Origin: Streptomyces huasconensis
GTDB taxonomy: Bacteria; Actinomycetota; Actinomycetes; Streptomycetales; Streptomycetaceae
Reading direction: 5' to 3'
Length of the DNA: 61,758 bases
NCBI GenBank assembly: GCA_004010275.1
Contig: RBWT01000019.1
Location: forward strand, 1 to 61,758
The notes under the pieces are model-generated. The model ran no database searches, was not told where the DNA came from, and saw only the letters and a list, made by a program, of their open reading frames with translations. Positions 57,620-61,758 of this stretch are shown piece by piece. The stretch's first letter is position 1. Each line of letters starts with the position of its first letter. The position numbers were made by a program, and so were the translations under genes.

Positions 57620-58145
57620 AGGTCGGTCGTTGCTGCGGATATGGGCAGGGTCCTGGGCTGATGTGCGTGTGTGGGCGAGTGAACTGGATGCGGTGCACGG
57701 GTGGTTCGTGCACCGGTTCAGCCGGTCGGAGCCGCGGGAGTCGGCGTCGGCGTAAATGCGGGGGGCCGCATGGAACAAGGCCGGGGTGGGGGAGCAGCTG
57801 CACCTGCTGCTGTTGAAGAAGCTCCGGTCGGCGAAGAAGCTGGACTGGTCCCGGGCGGTGATCGGCTCCCCCCAAGCGCGGGCGGCCCGCAGAGACCCAT
57901 AAGCGGCCTCAGCCCAACTGGCTGCCTCCGCTCGACAAGGTCCCGCCCGTGGCCGGCAGCGTCGCCGACCGCGACGGCGGCCGGACGCCCTGCTTGCCGA
58001 CCGCGGCTACGACCATGACAAGTACCGGCGCCCGCCGAGGCAGCATGGCATCCGCCCACTCAGCATCGCCTGGGCATCGTCCGATACATCGGCGAGACAA
58101 CCACCGCCTGGGTTGCACGGCTTCCGCCGCCTACGGATTCGCTGA
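57620..58145 (+). pseudogene. degenerate IS5-family transposase
   Basis: Fragments of an IS5-type DDE transposase in several frames: EQLHLLLLKKLRSAKKLDWSRAVIG-type text at 57790-57860, where the first catalytic Asp (VID in relatives) reads Gly; DALLADRGYDHDKYRR near 57992-58038; and GETTTAW plus LHGFRRLRIR near 58090-58142. In-frame stops and deletions separate them. The left side shares CTAGGTCG and CGTTGCT with the transposase start at 61650, so both may come from one IS family. It fills the 717-bp gap between phoD and the PI-PLC gene. Confidence 0.75.
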
Positions 58146-58199
58146 GAACTTCCTCAGCACACACAGACACGTATAACGTCGTTGTGAGGACCGCTAAGA

Positions 58200-58232
58200 C
58201 GGACGTAAGCGAAACATGAGAGAAACGTGAGC
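58200..58232. repeat. three tandem 11-bp units upstream of the PI-PLC gene
   Basis: CGGACGTAAGC, GAAACATGAGA and GAAACGTGAGC follow one another; units 2 and 3 match at 9 of 11 positions. Read on the minus strand the core is TCACGTTTC. The 11-bp periodicity is that of PhoP sites, but the consensus match is weak. Confidence 0.4.
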
Positions 58233-58280
58233 GGCAGGGCTGAAGCTGGGCACATATCGCCCCGCTCTGACAGGAGTCCC

Positions 58281-59846
58281 ATGCCCAGCCCCACCCCCCG
58301 CGCCGCCGGCGCGGGATCGCGCAGACGGTCCCGCACGCTGGCAGGTTTGATGACGGTCAGTGTCGCGCTGGGCGCGGCACTTCTGACGCCCACGGCTGCA
58401 GGGGCGGCCGGGTCGACCAACAGGGACGCCTTCGAAAACCTCGGGCAGCCGGACCGGGCCGAGTGGATGTCGGGCGTCGCCAGCGAGACCAGGCTGTCGG
58501 CGATGTCCATCCCCGGTACCCATGACACGCTCTCCCTCCACGGCGGGTCGGCCGTACAGACGCAGGAGGACTACGGCGACAGCGCGAAGACGCTGGCGGC
58601 GCAGTACGAACGCGGAATCCGTGCCCTCGACATCCGGGTCCGCGTCGTCAACGACGGCCAGGACTTCGCGATCCACCACGCCGCGTTCTACCAGAACGCC
58701 AACTTCGACGACGTCCTGGAAAAGACGCAGTCCTTCCTCAAGGCGCATCCGACCGAGACGGTCGTGATGCGACTGAAGTCCGAGTGCCCCTACTCGGGTG
58801 CCGCGCTGCACGAGTGCAAGCACGACCCGGGCTCGATGACCCCGAAGGACGTCAAAAACATCTTCGCCGCCTACGCGAAGAAGAGTGAATACGCCGGCCT
58901 GTTCTGGGCGCCCTCCATCACGGGCAGCGGCCCGGCGGAGATCCCCAAGCTCGGGGAGGTCCGCGGCAAGCTGGTCCTGGGCAGCTTCGACAGCGTCGAG
59001 GACTCGAACTACGGGCTCGCGGGCTTCAACGACCGCAACGAGGACCACTACCAGGCTTCGGACATCACGGAGAAGTGGAACTACGTCAAGAAGAACGTCG
59101 ACGAGGCCATGTCCGCCACCTCCGGCCTGTATGTGACGTACACGTCTGCGAACAAGGTCCCCGGCGGGGGGTCGCCGCGTCACTACGCCGGCGGTTACAC
59201 GAAGGTCCAGAGTGGCGTCAGCACCGAGGTCCCGGGTGTGAACTACCACCTGATGAAGTACCTCAACAAGACCCAGGGCCGCGTCGGCATCGTCATGATG
59301 GACTTTCCCGGCTGGGGCCTGGTGAACGCGATCATCGACCACAACAAGGACGATGCCCGCAGCAGCGGCAACCGAATGGTCTGGCAGGTCAAGGGCGACA
59401 AGACCTACGTGAACACGCTGTACGGCCGTTGCATGGTGCGCGGCCCCGAGTTCGAAGACTCCACGTCCGGCGGTCTGGTCACCCAGCGCGAGTGCCAGTC
59501 GAGCCCGCCCAGCAGCCACCAGTGGGGGGCCGAGAAGCCCTCCTCGTTCGACAACAAGGGCCACTTCTGGATCAAGGCGAGCAACGGCAAGTGCCTGACC
59601 GTGCCCTACAACAACGGCACCCCGCCCGGCTCCGGCACCCAGATGTTCTGGTGGGACTGCGAGACCCGCTGGTTCTCCGGCAGCCAGATGTGGAACATCG
59701 TCCCGGTCAAGGTCACCACCTCGAACGGTGAACAGCAGGCCTACAAGTTCGTCAACAACTGGACGGGCCTGTGCCTGTCGATGGACCCGGCCACCGCCGG
59801 CAAGTCGGGCGGCAAGGTGACCCAGGAGACCTGCCCGAGCAAGTGA
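58281..59846 (+). CDS. secreted phosphatidylinositol-specific phospholipase C with lectin domain
   Basis: 521 residues from ATG 58281 (AGGAG 5 bases upstream), intact. Signal peptide RRRSRTLAGLMTVSVALGAA LL...AAGAAG. PI-PLC X domain: SAMSIPGTHDTLS (His81), GIRALDIRVRV (Arg119), FAIHHAAFYQ (His132), ETVVMRLKSE and KLVLGSFDS. The last 140 residues look like a ricin-type beta-trefoil (SNGKCLTVPYNNGTPPGSGT, FVNNWTGLCLSMDP). Cleaves phosphatidylinositol to cyclic inositol phosphate and diacylglycerol. A TATAAC element at 58172 is a plausible -10. Followed by a terminator. Confidence 0.9.
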   Translation: MPSPTPRAAGAGSRRRSRTLAGLMTVSVALGAALLTPTAAGAAGSTNRDAFENLGQPDRAEWMSGVASETRLSAMSIPGTHDTLSLHGGSAVQTQEDYGDSAKTLAAQYERGIRALDIRVRVVNDGQDFAIHHAAFYQNANFDDVLEKTQSFLKAHPTETVVMRLKSECPYSGAALHECKHDPGSMTPKDVKNIFAAYAKKSEYAGLFWAPSITGSGPAEIPKLGEVRGKLVLGSFDSVEDSNYGLAGFNDRNEDHYQASDITEKWNYVKKNVDEAMSATSGLYVTYTSANKVPGGGSPRHYAGGYTKVQSGVSTEVPGVNYHLMKYLNKTQGRVGIVMMDFPGWGLVNAIIDHNKDDARSSGNRMVWQVKGDKTYVNTLYGRCMVRGPEFEDSTSGGLVTQRECQSSPPSSHQWGAEKPSSFDNKGHFWIKASNGKCLTVPYNNGTPPGSGTQMFWWDCETRWFSGSQMWNIVPVKVTTSNGEQQAYKFVNNWTGLCLSMDPATAGKSGGKVTQETCPSK

Positions 59847-59870
59847 CCCCGCAGCACGCTTCCCGCTTCC

Positions 59871-59901
59871 AGGCCGCCCTTCCTTCCCGGAGGGGCGGCC
59901 T
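59871..59901 (+). terminator. terminator hairpin after the PI-PLC gene
   Basis: Perfect 9-bp arms AGGCCGCCC and GGGCGGCCT, 13-base loop, 25 bp past the stop, followed by TGTTCG. Confidence 0.7.
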
Positions 59902-60022
59902 GTTCGCGTCCACGGAGCGATCAGCCCCCGCATATACGCCGGCGCCGACTCCCGCGGCTCCCGCTTTGTCGACAACTCTGTTGATCGCTTGCCAGTGGCA
60001 GACAAGGATCGGTCTCGACCGA

Positions 60023-61504
60023 ATGTGCAACACGGCGGAGGACGTCTTGTCGAGCAATGTCAGCTGGGATTCCGAGGGCAACTGGACGGCGAAGGGCGGT
60101 TGGGGGACCGCAGGTTCGGGCGGGAAAGGCTTCTCGCTCGACCGCTGGCAGGCACGCTTCGACGAGCTGCGCGAGACTCATCGCGTACCGGGTGCGACTC
60201 TTGCCGTACTCACGGGCGGCGAGATCCACGAGTTGGCCAGTGGAGTCCTGCACCGCGGCACCGGAGTGGAGGCTACGACCGACTCGGTGTTCCTGAGCGG
60301 CTCGATCGCCAAGGTCTACACCGCCACGGTGGTGATGCAGCTCGTCGACTCCGGTGTACTGGACCTCGACGCGTGCGTCGCGGACCTCGTTCCGGAGTTC
60401 GCCACCCCGGACGCGGAGGCCACCAAAGCCATCACGGTACGCCAACTGCTGAGCCACACCAGCGGGTTGACCTGTGACTTCACCTACGACTCCGGACGCG
60501 GCGACGACTGCCTCGCCAAGTACGTCGAGGCCGCCCAGGGCGTCGCCCTCGACTGCCCGCCCGGAACGGCGATCTCGTACAGCAGCCTCGGGTACGTCGT
60601 CCTCGGGCGCCTCATCGAGGTGCTGACCGGGCAGACCTGGGACGAGGCCCTGCGGGAACGGTTGTTGGACCGGCTCGGCCTCGCGCAGACCATGACGCTG
60701 CCCGAGGAGGCGCTGCGGTTCCGTGTGGCCATGGGGCACCTGGGTGACCCGGGCGCCGACCCCGACCCGGCGCCGGTCTGGGACTTCATGCCGCGCTCGG
60801 CGGGGCCGTACGGCCGAGTCATCTACTCCGCGGGCGACGCGGTCCGGTTCGCCCGGATGCATCTGGACGGCGGCACCGGCCCCGACGGCACCCGCATCCT
60901 GTCGGCCGAATCGGTCGCGGCGATGCAGCACCGCGAGGTCGACTGTCCGGACAAGTGGACCGTCAGCTCCGACGGCTGGGGCCTTGGCTGGACGCTGTAC
61001 GACTGGGACGGCATCACCGGCTACGGCCACGACGGCTCGGCCGTCGCCCAGCAGTCCTACCTGCGCATCGTGCCGCACGCGGGTGTCGCCGTGGCGCTGC
61101 TGACCAACGGAGGCGGCGCCCGCATGCTCTACGCGGACCTGTTGCGAGAACTCCTCGCCGAGCTGGCCGACGTGCGCATGCCGGACGACTTCGCACCGGC
61201 CGCGCACCCGCCCGTCGTGGACATGGCGCCGCTGGTGGGCACGTATCAGCGGGCAGGCGTGCTGCTGACGGTCAGCCAGAAGGAGCACGGCGGCGGACAC
61301 TTGCGGTACGAATTCGTCGACGGCATGAAGGACATGTCACCACCGCTCGACATCGAACTGATACCGGTCAGTGAGACGGTCTTCGCAGGAGCGGGAGCCG
61401 GTCCGGCGTTCAGAGAGGCCCACATGCCGGTCGTCTTCTCCACCCTCTCCGACGGCACGCGGTGCGTGTACGTCGGCATGCGCGTCACGCCGAAGACCGG
61501 CTGA
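60023..61504 (+). CDS. serine hydrolase of the class C beta-lactamase/DD-peptidase family
   Basis: 493 residues from ATG 60023; no good ribosome site is visible, so the start is uncertain and a later one is possible. Active-site motifs: S-x-x-K in FLSGSIAKVYTATVV, Y-x-S in SYSSLGYVVLGRLIEVLTG, and H-x-G in GYGHDGSAVAQQSY replacing KTG. ITVRQLLSHTSGLTCDF is the family hallmark. The C-terminal 110 residues form a lipocalin-like beta domain (MAPLVGTYQRAGVLLTVSQK). No signal peptide, so probably a cytosolic esterase/peptidase rather than a resistance enzyme. Intact. Confidence 0.82.
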   Translation: MCNTAEDVLSSNVSWDSEGNWTAKGGWGTAGSGGKGFSLDRWQARFDELRETHRVPGATLAVLTGGEIHELASGVLHRGTGVEATTDSVFLSGSIAKVYTATVVMQLVDSGVLDLDACVADLVPEFATPDAEATKAITVRQLLSHTSGLTCDFTYDSGRGDDCLAKYVEAAQGVALDCPPGTAISYSSLGYVVLGRLIEVLTGQTWDEALRERLLDRLGLAQTMTLPEEALRFRVAMGHLGDPGADPDPAPVWDFMPRSAGPYGRVIYSAGDAVRFARMHLDGGTGPDGTRILSAESVAAMQHREVDCPDKWTVSSDGWGLGWTLYDWDGITGYGHDGSAVAQQSYLRIVPHAGVAVALLTNGGGARMLYADLLRELLAELADVRMPDDFAPAAHPPVVDMAPLVGTYQRAGVLLTVSQKEHGGGHLRYEFVDGMKDMSPPLDIELIPVSETVFAGAGAGPAFREAHMPVVFSTLSDGTRCVYVGMRVTPKTG

Positions 61505-61526
61505 CGTTCTCCGCACGCGGGCTGGA

Positions 61527-61557
61527 GTGCCCCGCGAGACGCGTCCTCGCGGGGCAC
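61527..61557 (+). terminator. terminator hairpin after the serine hydrolase gene
   Basis: Perfect 12-bp arms GTGCCCCGCGAG and CTCGCGGGGCAC with a 7-base loop, 23 bp past the stop codon. Confidence 0.75.
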
Positions 61558-61652
61558 GCGCGGCGCTGATCCGCCCGCAGGCGAACAGATGCTGTTGCCT
61601 GCCTGGTGTGTGTACTGCCGTGGGGCTTCTGGCTGCCAGGCGTTCCTCCGGT

Positions 61653-61758
61653 GCTAGGTCGTGTCTGGAAAGTCGATCGCTCGTTGCTCTGTTCGTGGTG
61701 CGTCGACATGAACTGACGGATGAGTCGTGGGCGTTGATCGCTCCGTTGCTGGCGCCGG
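61653..61758 (+). mobile_element. left end of an IS5-type insertion sequence, cut by the window edge
   Basis: GTG 61695 opens VVRRHELTDESWALIAPLLAP, the conserved N-terminus of Streptomyces IS5-family transposases, and runs off the right edge. The preceding GCTAGGTCGTGTCTGGAAAG (61653-61672) has the look of a terminal inverted repeat. The right end and any target duplication are outside the window. Confidence 0.75.

Noticed and set aside
58194..60005. 603-residue open frame on the minus strand over the PI-PLC gene
   Set aside because: Shadow; Val/Arg/Asp-rich low-complexity with no recognisable domain.
60023..61504. Annotation as an antibiotic-resistance beta-lactamase
   Set aside because: No signal peptide and HDG in place of KTG; this branch mostly holds esterases and peptidases.

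Overview
The window is about 72% G+C DNA with strong third-position G/C bias. It carries Streptomyces-type families (SARP/BTAD regulator, actinobacterial AAA regulator, ECF41 sigma factor, DUF6629, DUF3253, F420-dependent oxidoreductase) and an initiator tRNA, so the source is almost certainly a Streptomyces or close relative. Genes are on both strands, mostly as singletons or pairs, with many secreted proteins, which resembles a chromosome arm or accessory region more than the core.

Layout. 1-4.4 kb: partial membrane sensor ATPase, nucleotidyltransferase-fold protein, two small unknowns, glutaminase, another small unknown. 4.4-7.4 kb: a 994-residue membrane protein with a cytosolic N-domain and an extracytoplasmic solute-binding-like C-domain. 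7.9-14.0 kb: a compact + strand cassette with two paralogous condensation-fold acyltransferases flanking an ACP and a ketosynthase, then small membrane proteins and an alpha/beta hydrolase. 14.0-22.7 kb: HD phosphohydrolase, tRNA-fMet, secreted type-B carboxylesterase, DD-peptidase fused to a seven-bladed propeller, large AAA/TPR regulator, haloalkane-dehalogenase-like hydrolase. 22.8-27.2 kb: SARP-like regulator, then an ABC-2 exporter with its YtrA-type GntR repressor and a clear operator over the promoter. 27.3-37.9 kb: DUF6629, a GGCT-SGNH fusion, a short MerR-like HTH, DHA2 MFS exporter, ricin/VCBS lectin, NodB deacetylase, RNA 2',3'-cyclic phosphodiesterase, F420 oxidoreductase, Tat-exported propeller. 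38.0-45.3 kb: ECF41 sigma factor with its NAD(P)-binding partner, membrane unknown, LysR/DapA-family divergent pair, MerR regulator. 45.5-50.1 kb: glutamate dehydrogenase, Sir2, DUF3253, PhoX-like protein. 50.3-53.0 kb: cyanate operon (cynT-cynS plus a nucleoside deaminase) with divergent cynR. 53.1-61.5 kb: secreted protein-arginine deiminase, a carbohydrate-binding-like protein overlapping a Tat-exported PhoD, a dead IS5-type transposase, secreted PI-PLC with lectin domain, class-C-beta-lactamase-like hydrolase. The start of a second IS5-type transposase runs off the right edge.

Data quality. About half of the genes need one or more single-base frame corrections, nearly always inside short G or C runs, and even conserved genes such as gdhA, phoD and cynR are affected. 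The ketosynthase needs about six. This looks like residual long-read consensus error rather than mass pseudogenisation. I report such loci as one CDS spanning all segments and say where the frame changes.

The best candidates for something new are the ACP/KS/two-acyltransferase cassette together with the divergent solute-binding-type membrane receptor, the GGCT-SGNH fusion, the cyanate operon with an added deaminase, and the overlapping signal-less binding protein plus Tat-exported PhoD.
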